From Tachypleus tridentatus (taxonomy: Eukaryota; Arthropoda; Merostomata; Xiphosura; Limulidae), in NCBI RefSeq assembly GCF_004210375.1, contig NC_134833.1, positions 143,150,127 through 143,214,126 on the forward strand: a stretch of 64,000 nucleotides of DNA, written 5' to 3'. Every line of letters starts with the position of its first letter. The first letter of the stretch is position 1. Positions 31,601-37,762 of the stretch are shown in pieces. The position numbers were made by a program, and so were the translations under genes. The notes below the pieces were generated by a model that had not been told where the DNA came from, did not search any database, and saw only the letters and a program-made list of their open reading frames with translations.

Positions 31601-34099
31601 TTAGATTATTATCTGACCTTCGCTGCTAGTTTGTTTGTTTGGAATATTCGAGCAAAGATACACAAGAGCTATCTGCCCTAATCGTCTTTAATTTTGAATT
31701 GAAGGAGGTAATCCAGCCAACGGTACCCACCATCAACTTTTGGATTATTCTAACCGGATAGTGAGACTCGATCTCTACTCATATAACACACACACTGCTG
31801 CACAGTGCAGAGCATGATTTTATGGTAACGTGACGCAACTGGATATCGAAATTCGTATTTCGGAACGCTGAACCACTTGGCCACACAGACCCATCTTATA
31901 TATTACGGAATGAAACACTCGTGTTAAACCTCGTGGTAAGGCTTGTTTGTTGAAACACAATCAATACACAATGTTTGCTTTGAGAAAAAAAAAAAAAAAG
32001 TGTATTTGTACAAAATAGTAACTAGAGAAGAGAAGTCAGGTTTACTTCATATGACTTACTGTCTAAAACGACCGTAACTTTGTTATTATAACAAAGCATA
32101 ATATGACAGAGACCTGTGGCCTCTTATGGAAATGTGTTACTTACTTGTCCAGCAGTATCGCAGAGTTGAATCCGGACAGGATAGTTGTCCACTGTCACAA
32201 CAGCTGTAACAAATAACACATGTTTACACTGTTACTCACATCTACAGTAAACGTTATACATCTACAGTAATCGCTATAAGAAACTGACAATATATGTTGA
32301 CTACATTCACCACAACTAGAAAAAATATATTGTTTTTGGCTATGCTTTTCATTGAGATGTTTCAAGAGGTTCGTATTGTTGATTGGTTGGAGGGAGGTTT
32401 TGCAGAACAACACGAATGTGGCTTAACGTCTGATTTTTTTCTAAACTTGTAGAACAATGCGAATAGTATAAAACAATCATTATTTGAATCTGTTACTAAG
32501 GTAAATTTAGCATGAAATAGTGAGTTATTTTTTGATTGAGCCTAATTGTTTGATCATTCAGTTTTGGAATATTAAATTTGTGTTCCTGATGAAGCAATAA
32601 AGTTAGCGGTATGTTGCGTAAAGCGCGAAAAATTAGCAGCTGACTGAAATTATTATATTATTGTCTGTTGTTACTTAGGTAGATTAACAAACATTAGTTA
32701 AGAAAACTTGCAGAACTTGTAGTCAAAGATATAAAACATTTTGGTTATCTTTAAGTGGACGGAAGTCTGTATCTTTTTTTTTATTGTTTTTTGTTTTACT
32801 GTATAAACTAAAATAAACTACCCAACAATAGAAACCATTACGAAAAATAACAACTATCACAAATTAACCATAATGATTGTCCACCCTCACTAAGACTGAA
32901 AGAGGAATACTTTCTTGTTAAACATATGGACCCTAAATACTAAAACAAACTGACCACATCAGTGGACTGCACTCACTTCAGCAGAAACCAGGTGAACTTT
33001 CTCACAATTACTACTTGCATCTGCTCTGAAAACCTTTAAGAAACTAACAACGGTGGTAAACAATACTCAACAAGGCAGAGGGAAGAAAGTTTGTTTTTGT
33101 GTTCGTGATGTAATCTAACTAAAACTCCACATTATCTTATATTCTTTCTTATAAAAAAAAAATAGGAAAAATAAGTAAATAGCTGTAAGATGTTCTGTTT
33201 TGTATCAACAAAGTTACAAGCAAACACATTAAACAAGTAATAGCTTTAAACAGCCTAAACAGAAATATTCTCTCTATCAGCTCCTTACATCAACAAAGCA
33301 CGAACAAGCACATTAAATAAGCGCTATTTTTTACAGCTTTTACATGAACAAACATATTAAACAGGACTTAGCTGTAAACAGGTTCAACAGAAATATTCTC
33401 TATCAACTGTTTTACATCGACAAAGCCACGATCAAACACATTAAATAAGCGCCATTTTTTACGATTTTTACATGAACAAACATATTAAACAGGTCTTAGC
33501 TGTAAACAGGTTCAACAGAAATTTTCTCTATCAACTGTTTTACATCAACAAAGCCACGATCAAATACATTAAATAAGCGCTATTTTTACAGCTTTTACAT
33601 GAACAAACATATTAAACAGGTCTTAGCTGTAAACAGGTTCAACAGAAATTTTCTCTATCAACTGTTTTACATCAACAAAGCACGAACAAGCACATTAAAT
33701 AAGCGCTATTTTTTACAGCTTTTACATGAACAAACACATTAAATAAGCACTTGTTATTCACAGCTTTTCTCGTCATCGATAATTTTAACAGAAATGTTCT
33801 CTCTATAAACTATTTTACATGAACAAAGCTTCGAGCAAACATGAAACAGGCACTGGTTCTAAATATCTTCGGTAGGAAGTCTTTATTTGTTTAAAATGTG
33901 ATCACCTACCTGAATAGTTGTCAAAAGCTGTAGGTATGTACTCTGATGGATAACCGTTGGTTGTGTAGCTCACAACAAGGCTTGTCTTACCGACAGCTCC
34001 GTCCCCAACCAGGACACACTTCACGTGGCACACGCAGCCTCCAGTATTATCTTGATCAGACAAAAGAGTCGTGTCTTGGTCCCGCGCTAGAGGAGGCAT
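7176..34099 (-). CDS. RhoU: RhoU/RhoV-type atypical Rho GTPase (whole split gene, 253 aa)
   Basis: Three exons (34099-33910, 32203-32145, 7688-7176) join in phase at GT/AG sites to give 253 residues; human RHOU has 258. Motifs: P-loop GDGAVGKT at 32-39, switch [10 protein letters not shown] at 55-63, switch II DTAGQ at 79-83, guanine-specificity TQCD at 137-140 (TQxD as in the RHOU family instead of TKxD) and ECSAL at 178-182. The tail [10 protein letters not shown] lacks a CAAX box. RhoU/V proteins are known to be palmitoylated at C-terminal cysteines, with actin, adhesion and polarity roles at plasma and endosomal membranes. The 25-residue N-terminus lacks the long proline-rich SH3-binding region of the vertebrate proteins. 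I start at the ATG at 34099; the GTG three codons earlier is not a plausible start. RhoV is a close alternative: the single arthropod gene may be ancestral to both. Intron 2 is about 24.5 kb. Confidence 0.93.
8260..8674 (-). mobile_element. SINE group 1 interrupted by a hAT MITE
   Basis: Full-length minus-strand copy with tail complement, body and tRNA-like head ending CCATGCCGGGGCC. It is split by the MITE at 8416-8560 in the CATTATAA segment of its body. Confidence 0.9.
8416..8560. mobile_element. 145-bp hAT-type MITE with 8-bp target duplication
   Basis: Terminal inverted repeats CAGTGGTTCCCAACC and GGTTGGGAACCACTG bound a non-coding insert. CATTATAA is present at 8408-8415 and again at 8561-8568, a perfect 8-bp target site duplication. 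CAGTGG ends plus an 8-bp duplication are hallmarks of hAT elements. No transposase is encoded. Confidence 0.93.
8675..10014. other. Intronic DNA, no feature seen
   Basis: Part of RhoU/V intron 2. A weak GTAGCTACCATAA-like repetition lies around 8755-8825. The frame at 9637-9837 shows no motif. Confidence 0.5.
10015..11997. repeat. 46-bp minisatellite, about 43 copies, with 3-unit higher-order structure
   Basis: The unit contains TTTAACTGGAGAAGTTCAGT, GAATTACAGTGTAAAG and ATTTGTTGTG. From about 10670 to 11800 three subtypes cycle in fixed order: CAGTGTGAAG, CAGTGTAAAG, then CGGTGAATTACAATACAAAG, giving a period near 138 bp. Units at both edges are more diverged. The left edge begins with an inverted half unit, and the right edge runs into a SINE fragment. 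Confidence 0.97.
11998..12053 (+). mobile_element. Group 3 SINE fragment fused to the minisatellite end
   Basis: TTTCGATACCTGTGGTGGGC followed by AAAGCACAGATAG matches the B-box and body of the short SINE. Its left edge joins directly to the last minisatellite unit. Confidence 0.75.
12054..12913. other. Intronic DNA, no feature seen
   Basis: AT-rich part of RhoU/V intron 2; the small open frames at 12118-12309 and 12746-12967 carry no motif. Confidence 0.5.
12914..13214 (-). mobile_element. SINE group 1 with duplicated head
   Basis: Complete body on the minus strand. At the head end the segment with GAGCGC..TTA..CCACCT.GTCA occurs twice in tandem (about 13156-13184 and 13184-13212), so the tRNA-like 5' end is partly duplicated. 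Confidence 0.85.
13215..14770. other. Intronic DNA, no gene seen
   Basis: AT-rich RhoU/V intron sequence. The two overlapping frames near 14047-14395 lie on opposite strands and have no recognisable domain. Confidence 0.5.
14771..15678. repeat. 28-bp minisatellite, about 32 copies
   Basis: The unit contains GTCAGATACTGTAGACAAGT and AAAGAAAT, with ACA/ATA variants interspersed. Two copies (near 14857-14884 and 14979-15006) are interrupted by CAAGTGGGTTTTCTCGACAT, the same sequence that forms the end of the fold-back repeat downstream. Confidence 0.95.
15738..16212. mobile_element. Fold-back element, arms about 108 bp, hammerhead-like core
   Basis: The left arm (15738-15845) and right arm (16106-16212) are inverted copies, each containing CTGACGATGA, GAAGGTCGA and ACGTTGTTCGCTCCTCTACG. 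About 260 bp of A/C-rich sequence separates them. CTGACGA plus a GACC/GGTC stem plus GAAAC resembles the catalytic core reported in the terminal repeats of Penelope-like elements. Short frames over the arms are artefacts. The family is inferred. Confidence 0.7.
16471..16697 (+). mobile_element. SINE group 1, full head, shortened body
   Basis: Begins GCCCCGGTATGGCCAGGTGG, keeps the B-box GAGTTCGAATCCCC and ends GCGCAAAATTAAAAGAAAC. The GGCGGTGGGTGGTGATGACT portion of the body is deleted. Confidence 0.88.
16768..16852 (-). mobile_element. Group 3 SINE fragment
   Basis: GTTTGTTTGTTTGCTGTTAA tail complement followed by GCTGTGCCCACCACAGGTAC, the body of the short SINE in reverse. The head is missing. 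Confidence 0.7.
16853..17563. other. Intronic DNA, no feature seen
   Basis: No recognisable gene or repeat. Confidence 0.5.
17574..17850 (-). mobile_element. SINE group 1 with 10-bp target duplication
   Basis: Full-length minus-strand copy. CAACTATGTT occurs at 17564-17573 and 17851-17860, a perfect target site duplication that fixes both ends. The head ends GCCATGCCAGGCC. Confidence 0.93.
18043..18155 (-). mobile_element. Group 3 SINE, diverged
   Basis: On the minus strand: head TCCCAGTGGCTCAGTGGTAA, a degraded B-box (GATTCATGC) and GGGCAGAGCC, ending near AAACAACAAACAG. Confidence 0.65.
18577..18831 (+). mobile_element. SINE group 1, nearly full length, head shortened
   Basis: Head GACCCGGTATGGCCAGGTGG, then a short deletion removing the B-box region between GGGTCGC and ACCAAACATG. 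The body is complete and ends in GCGCGAAATTCAAAAACAAA. Confidence 0.9.
19001..19174. mobile_element. Small fold-back insertion, about 174 bp, with target duplication
   Basis: Arms 18999-19055 and 19066-19123 are inverted copies around a 10-nt centre and share GAGCGAACAACGTTT/GGTCGAAACGTT and TTTTCTCAACCCAAACCAG with the element at 15.7-16.2 kb. GTGCTTAGCTCTG (18988-19000) recurs as GTGCTTATAGCTCTG (19175-19189), a probable target duplication with a 2-bp difference. Confidence 0.75.
19204..19332. repeat. 45-bp tandem repeat, three copies
   Basis: The unit contains GGTGAATGAGAGTGTTGACT and CCTCTCTCATCC. GC-richer than its surroundings. The 86-codon minus-strand frame here owes its repeated '[14 protein letters not shown]' motif to this array. 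Confidence 0.9.
19736..19996 (-). mobile_element. SINE group 1
   Basis: Minus-strand copy from GGTTTGCTTTGTTTTGAATT through TTTAGCAGTGGAAGACTAGA to GATTCGAACCCGCGACCCTC and a truncated head ending GGGCCCTAACC. Confidence 0.88.
20262..20508. repeat. Diverged minisatellite, about six copies of 40-45 bp
   Basis: Repeating GTCAGTGTTGGTTGACAGTT and GGGACTGTGAAGACC with many substitutions and small length changes; an old array. Confidence 0.85.
20509..22444. other. Intronic DNA; one GC-richer open stretch
   Basis: A 94-codon minus-strand frame at 21320-21604 is less AT-rich than its neighbours, but its product (ending [14 protein letters not shown]) matches no family I know. Nothing else recognised. 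Confidence 0.4.
22445..22686. repeat. Diverged minisatellite, about five copies of roughly 45-52 bp
   Basis: The unit contains GGTATAGTTTCTACATCTCT, GCAAAGTTGCTAAC and GTCTAGAG.TTTGCC. The last two copies are shortened and diverged. Confidence 0.87.
22970..23200 (-). mobile_element. Old SINE (group 2), degraded
   Basis: On the minus strand it resembles group 1 in the AACTTTTGGGCTACTCTTTC, AATGGGATTT..CAGTCAC and CGTCCCTAATTTTGAGC segments but differs in head and tail. Other members lie near 26.8, 30.9, 31.6 and 49.2 kb. Confidence 0.6.
23315..23412 (-). mobile_element. Group 3 SINE head fragment
   Basis: Minus strand: CACTCCTGGTGGAACAGCGG, TTACAACGCCAAAG and a GTTCGATTTCCCGC box. Confidence 0.65.
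23413..23769. other. Intronic DNA, no feature seen
   Basis: AT-rich, with short poly-A and AAT runs only. Confidence 0.5.
23770..24560. repeat. 50-bp minisatellite, about 16 copies
   Basis: The unit contains GTCTCACAGCTAACTAAGAC, AAGGGTCTGACGCATTCTGA and TAGTTAGGGT. Internal copies are nearly identical. The first copy is degenerate and the last passes directly into a SINE body (CGAGTAATCGAATCCC). Confidence 0.96.
24561..24777 (+). mobile_element. SINE group 1 body following the 50-bp array
   Basis: ATCGAATCCCATCATCGAAC, CAATCAATCCCACTATTGGT and GACTGCCTTCCCTCTAGTCT identify it. The tRNA-like head is replaced by the preceding minisatellite. Confidence 0.8.
24893..26455. repeat. 52-bp minisatellite, about 30 copies
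   Basis: The unit contains TTGTCACATTCAAAATGAAG, GGTGAAAGGTTTTGCATATG and AAATATGAAGCG. Variants (GTCTCATT, GATATGAA deletions, GCATGTG) recur in the same order near 25.90-26.09 and 26.16-26.35 kb, suggesting a block duplication of about five units. Minus-strand frames reading [15 protein letters not shown] come from the array. Confidence 0.96.
26827..27125 (+). mobile_element. Old SINE (group 2)
   Basis: Head with GGTCGCAGGTTGGAGTCTCG, then TTAATCCCACTACGCATTAG, GATAACCCAAATATGGGCAA, ACTTCCCTCTAGCT and a GAAATTCAACAAACAAATG tail. Diverged, with an internal insertion. Confidence 0.65.
27126..27749. other. Intronic DNA, no gene seen
   Basis: A short local repetition of AGTATCACAAACA.GGCGCTAATCGTTAG at about 27610-27690; otherwise nothing recognised. 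Confidence 0.5.
27752..29034 (+). mobile_element. mariner DNA transposon, both ends present, 1.28 kb
   Basis: The left end TCAGGTCATCTCATAAGTAA and the right end, inverted, TCAGGTCATCTCTTAAGTAA differ at one base. TA flanks both sides (27750-27751 and 29035-29036), the expected target duplication. Length, ends and encoded transposase all fit mariner. The near-identical terminal repeats suggest moderate age, but the gene is broken. Confidence 0.95.
27942..28959 (+). pseudogene. mariner transposase, disrupted
   Basis: Recognisable parts in order: an N-terminal helix-turn-helix region ([19 protein letters not shown], then PRSGRPVE), the [17 protein letters not shown] segment, the HQDNARSH catalytic block and [13 protein letters not shown], with the third aspartate of the D,D34D triad. 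The expected start codon has become GTG, a TGA interrupts the frame at 28014, and a frame change follows the THSTVH region near 28235. The final 102 codons (28651-28959) are open. Non-functional as it stands. Confidence 0.93.
29422..29553 (+). mobile_element. Group 3 SINE, complete
   Basis: Best copy of the short SINE: head TGCCCCCCAGTGGCACAGTG, box GGGTTTCGATACCCGTGGTG, body GCAGAGCACAGACAGCCCAT and GTGTAGCTTTGTGCTTAATT, tail CAAAACAAACAAAAAAAAC. It sits directly before a group 1 SINE. Confidence 0.88.
29559..29773 (+). mobile_element. SINE group 1, 3'-truncated
   Basis: Head GCCCGGCATGGCCGAGCGCG is well preserved. The body runs to TTTAGGGACGGC and then stops, joining a different element. 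Confidence 0.88.
29775..29921 (+). mobile_element. Possible LINE end with (ATA)n tail
   Basis: TCTCCTCCTGGTTGGGGGTT and GTGCAGTAGGCTAACAATCT, then CGCAAGCGATTGCGGCCCTA, ending in ATAATAATAATATAATAATA. The GGTTGGGGGTTGTGC..GGCTAACAA wording is familiar from non-LTR retrotransposon untranslated regions; family not certain. Confidence 0.45.
30207..30322 (-). mobile_element. Group 3 SINE
   Basis: Minus strand: CCCCTCTATGGGACAACCAT head, TTACGACGCTAAGATCCGGG and GTTTCGATTCTCCTGGTGTA, then AAACAAACAAAC tail. Confidence 0.72.
30880..30900. repeat. (TG)n microsatellite
   Basis: Short TGTGTG run. Confidence 0.9.
30903..31120 (+). mobile_element. Old SINE (group 2)
   Basis: Head with GTCCCGGACTGCGATAAATG and GGTCCGAGATTCGAGTCTAT, then TTCAATCCCGCTATTTCATT and a body ending TCAAAATTAGAAACACTCAA. 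The body resembles group 1 but is strongly diverged. Confidence 0.6.
31626..31893 (-). mobile_element. Old SINE (group 2)
   Basis: On the minus strand a tRNA-like head (CCAAGTGGTTCAGCGTTCCG), ACGTTACC and an AATAATCCAAAAGTTGATGG body, ending in CCAAACAAACAAAC. Confidence 0.68.
32145..32203 (-). CDS. RhoU: RhoU/V coding exon 2
   Basis: A 59-nt exon encoding [20 protein letters not shown] (first codon split), including switch II DTAGQ. Flanked by a TTACAG acceptor and a GTAAGT donor on the minus strand. It closely matches human [24 protein letters not shown]. Too short to be found by open-frame length alone. Confidence 0.95.
32204..33237. other. RhoU/V intron 1, distal part
   Basis: AT-rich intron sequence with no recognised element. 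Confidence 0.5.
33238..33800. repeat. 127-bp tandem repeat, about four copies, in RhoU/V intron 1
   Basis: TTTTACATGAACAAACATAT recurs at about 33340, 33468, 33595 and 33722 (spacing 127-128), together with TTCAACAGAAATTTTCTCTA, ACTGTTTTACATCAACAAAG and TTAAATAAGCGCTATTTTT. Confidence 0.93.
33910..34099 (-). CDS. RhoU: RhoU/V coding exon 1
   Basis: Encodes residues 1-63 plus one base: [10 protein letters not shown]..., the P-loop [20 protein letters not shown] and switch [11 protein letters not shown]. The start ATG at 34099-34097 sits in GTCCACCATGC, a good initiation context. The donor reads TCAG/GTAGGT. Confidence 0.95.
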
Positions 34100-34337
34100 G
34101 GTGGACACGGGTCAACATTGAATACTTGAGACGTACTCCGCTGCTCTGACCTCAGAGGCCTTCATTCAACCGTCCTTCCTGGTTCCCTAACATTGAATTT
34201 TAAATATCGCTTAATTAATCACAATAGGTAAAAGACTTTAAACCTATGCTTCCGTTACCGCTTTGTTGTCCTGGTTGGGTTTAGCGGTCGATTCGCAGGA
34301 CATAACGTCTCTACGGTTCACAGCCAAACTGTTGAGT

Positions 34338-34345
34338 TGACGTCA
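34338..34345. promoter_or_regulatory. CRE palindrome TGACGTCA, proximal
   Basis: A full CREB/ATF-type palindrome about 240 bp upstream of the RhoU/V ATG, in a GC-richer island. An inverted CCAAT box (GATTGG) follows at about 34357-34362. Binding is inferred. Confidence 0.6.
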
Positions 34346-34418
34346 TGGCGAGCAGCGATTGGATGCAAGGCACGAGCCGCGGCAAGGTGAGCCTATACCT
34401 GAGAGCCTGACGCACCGG

Positions 34419-34426
34419 TGACGTCA
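34419..34426. promoter_or_regulatory. CRE palindrome TGACGTCA, distal
   Basis: A second perfect copy 81 bp from the first, in the same island. Two perfect 8-mers this close in AT-rich DNA are unlikely by chance. Confidence 0.6.
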
Positions 34427-34702
34427 TTGATGATGCTCTGTTTCGCTTTACATTGCAGAGTTGTTCAATAAATTAGTGTATATGATATGCAGAGTTCGTA
34501 CGCTATATATTTCCTGTAACATTTAATATTTAGATAAGAGCAGAAAACGAAACTTTCCGTTTTCTCAAAGAAATGATATATTTGCAATGATTAATTAGAT
34601 AAAAATTCTCTCCTTAAAAAAAAGGAATTATCAACCATTTTAAAGGATCTTTACTGCTATTTTGTTTGATGTAGCTATACGAACTGGCCGAAGAGTCCAT
34701 AA

Positions 34703-34975
34703 GATAATGTATAGTTCTAATCAGTTTGTTAAACAGAACGTGGTTGGTTGAAAAGTCTATTAAACCGTACATAATTTTCAATCAGGCTGTTAAACATAAC
34801 GTGATTGGTTGAGGAATAAATTAAATCGTAAATAGCTCTCAATCAATTTCTTAAACAGAAAATAGTTGAAAAGTTTATTAAATCATACATAGTTCTCAAT
34901 TAACTTGTTAAACAGAACATGATTGGTCGAAGAGTAGTAAATTATACAGAGCTATTAATCCTATTACTACAGTAT
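34703..34975. repeat. Diverged 65-70-bp tandem repeat, four copies
   Basis: The unit contains ATAGTTCTCAATCA.TTGTTAAACAGAACGTG and GGTTGAAAAGTCTATTAAA. It lies upstream of the RhoU/V promoter island. Confidence 0.85.
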
Positions 34976-36763
34976 TCTTACGGTGAAATAAATAAATAAC
35001 AGTTACGTATTAAACACTATATGCTTCTGAATGTGCCAAACCAAAGATATAACGACTAAAATATTTTGGGAACTATTCGAGGGACATGATTCAATAGATA
35101 TTTTAAAATATTTATTACATAGTCATAATGTTACACTCCTGGTGAAGTATAGTTACCTATAGTATATTGGGGCATAATAACTGTAAACCTGTATTCAATA
35201 TTTGAAGTAAAACATATCAAATGGTGTTTCCAATGGTCTTTTCTAAATATAGAAGAAATAGTATAATAATATTCATAAGGGTCATGACTTTCAGAAAACT
35301 TACATAGACATGGAACATCTCCCTCAACTTGTTGTTTCGTTTCCATGAGAGAAATGTTTTTGTTGTTAATTTTTTTATAAATGAAATATTAATACTTGAT
35401 AATTCAAAGTAACATGTACTAAACATTTAGATTGCTACAAATAAACTGAAAAAAATTAATCATTCATACGTCAGTGGGCGTTTCTTAATATTATAGTAAG
35501 TTCAAGAAAGGAAATATGTATATACAACACAATATATGAAAGTTTTTATACCTGTTATTGGTATACTCGAAAAATCCATTTTGATAGGTAAACAAATAAA
35601 TGGCACAAATCTTTTATTTTATTATAAAATGGATCAATAATAATATTAGGCAAAGACAAAGCGATCTCTAATGCAAAACTCTCAACAGTTTTCGATATTT
35701 TAAGCATTTTTACTTTGTTCTTTATATCTAGTTTATCTGTATTCCACAAATATATATCATTACTATGCCATCTAGGGAACAAGATAATAACTACATTGAT
35801 AAATTTAATATTTCAATTTGCTACAACAAACTTTTGTTCAACAATACTGCTTTTGAAAACAATAGCTTGAAATTAAGTTTTTCAGAAATAATAATATTTT
35901 TACGAATCATTTATGAAGTTTTGTTTTGGACTTATCTTTTAAAAAATATTGCTAACTTTCATTACTTTTTTTCGGCTTTGAATAAGAGGAAATATAATAT
36001 TTTATTAATTTAAAATTGAAATCTATTAGAAACCGAGATAGATATGAAACCGAGAGCGACAATAATATAATAATAATTAGAAAACTTTATGCTTGAATCT
36101 TCTAAATAGAAACTACGATTCAATAAACATTATATTATAGGTAAAATTAATATATAAACACCAGAGATTTCGGCACAGAAAGTTTACATAAAAATCCTTA
36201 TTTAAGAAATATTACTAGAATATATAAACTTGTTATCTAAAATTAGTATAGATATTTTTTTTATTTATGGAAAGATTAATTATTTCTACTAAAGATACAA
36301 AAAGTGACACTTATAAATGTGTTTCGTCAGTTTATTCATTAACTTGCAGTTTGGGTTGATGAATTTTTAGGGTTATTCCCTATTATACTCTATTTGAGAG
36401 GTTAGAATGAAACATCAATTTAAGCTGCTTTTATTGATCGGATGGGGCACACTTTATTTCTCGAACACAAGAAAAACAAATGGAATATTAGCGTAACTGT
36501 TTGTAGATACATTTTTCTGTATTTTCCAGTACAAATATTGCCATTTTTAATAGGGTGTTATTTTAAGAAATATTACTATATCCATTTACTTTACAACTTA
36601 GTTGTTTTTACGTATCACAAATCATATTTCTTAAGCTTTGAGTCCTAGCCTACTTTAGCATCCTGACCCACAAACTTTCACAGTTATATACTTGGCTTAT
36701 TTAGTATTACAATGGATGATAAATTCCATTAGGATTAACGATCCTAGATATTGCAATGCAAAC
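34976..36763. other. Intergenic AT-rich DNA, no gene seen
   Basis: Short frames (for example 35765-36013) are very AT-rich and without motifs. Confidence 0.5.
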
Positions 36764-37100
36764 CCTCTCGGTTTTTATAGCATAAGTAGCCTACTGTGCA
36801 GCTTTGATTGTTTGCTTTTGAATTTCGCCAAAGCTACACGAGTGCTATTTGCAATAGCCGTCCCTAATTTAGCAGTGAAAGACTAGAGGGAAGGCAGCTA
36901 ATCATCACCGCTAACTCTTGGGCTACTCTTTTACCAACGAATAGTGGGATTGACCGTCACATTATAAAGCTCCCACGGCTGAAAGGGCGAGCATATCTGA
37001 TGTGACAGGGATTCGAACCTCAGATTACGAGTCAAGCGCCTTAACCACCTGGCCATGCCGGGCCTGTGCAGCTTTGTGTTTAGAAACAAATAAAAACAAA
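36764..37100 (+). mobile_element. Group 3 SINE split by a later SINE
   Basis: Left part 36764-36806 (CTCGGTTTTTATAGCATAAG, then TGTGCAGCTTTG) and right part 37065-37100 (TGTGCAGCTTTGTGTTTAGA, AAACAAATAAAAAC) are the two halves of one short SINE body around the group 1 insertion. Confidence 0.7.
36807..37064 (-). mobile_element. SINE group 1 nested in a group 3 SINE, 12-bp target duplication
   Basis: Full minus-strand copy. TGTGCAGCTTTG at 36795-36806 and 37065-37076 is a perfect 12-bp duplication, proving insertion and fixing both ends. The head ends CATGCCGGGCC. Confidence 0.95.
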
Positions 37101-37303
37101 ATGCAAGGAACTACTTATCTGTAAAAATATGGTTAGAACACCAGCTCACAGCTAAAGCTGAAGATATAAAAATATATTACATTAGCAGTTGTGAATCATG
37201 AGTTTCCAACCAGAGATACGTAAAGAATTTGAAAGGATCCGTAAGAATAAAGTACATATCAAGTCTGGTCTCCATATTGTTTTCACCAGATCTTTACTAA
37301 GTC

Positions 37304-37754
37304 CAGGAGCGTAGATCCTGGGGGGATGGGAGGTATACATCCCCCTTCATTTTAGGTGGTGGGTATGGTGCATACAATCACCCCCCTACAGTTTGGTCTG
37401 TTGAATTGTTTTATTGCATCACAGGCCTACAAATTGTGTGTTTGTTCTTGTGATTCTCGTGTTCTTACCAATCGAATTATATAATTAGGCCTAGACGTAG
37501 GCTTTTTCAGTAGCCGAAATGTACATCTTTAATATAGGCGTGCTTCTAAGCTTTTCGATCTAAGCGATAGTTTGTATCAGTCAGTAGGCCTAAGTATACA
37601 TGCAAGTATCGTGGCAACAAGATTACTCTATGACTGCATGTTTACAGCTTTCAGGTTCACGTAATCAAAGATTACCAATTTGCAAATTGAACAGTCCACA
37701 TAAGTAGTTGCAAAAATCATCCCCCCCATCGGGTGTAAAAAATCTACGTCCCTG
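37304..37754. mobile_element. 451-bp hAT-type MITE with 8-bp target duplication
   Basis: Ends CAGGAGCGTAGATCCTGGGG and, inverted, CAGGGACGTAGATTTTTTAC. Internal GATGGG/CATCGGG blocks are also inverted. ACTAAGTC flanks it at 37296-37303 and 37755-37762. No coding capacity. CAG-starting ends and an 8-bp duplication point to hAT. Confidence 0.9.
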
Positions 37755-37762
37755 ACTAAGTC

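Noticed and set aside
31984-32000. Poly-A run as evidence of a processed pseudogene
   Set aside because: No coding similarity lies upstream and no target duplication is seen; a plain A run in AT-rich DNA.
34097-34108. GTG three codons upstream as the Rho start
   Set aside because: Animal genes rarely start at GTG, and the following ATG has a good context and agrees with the family.
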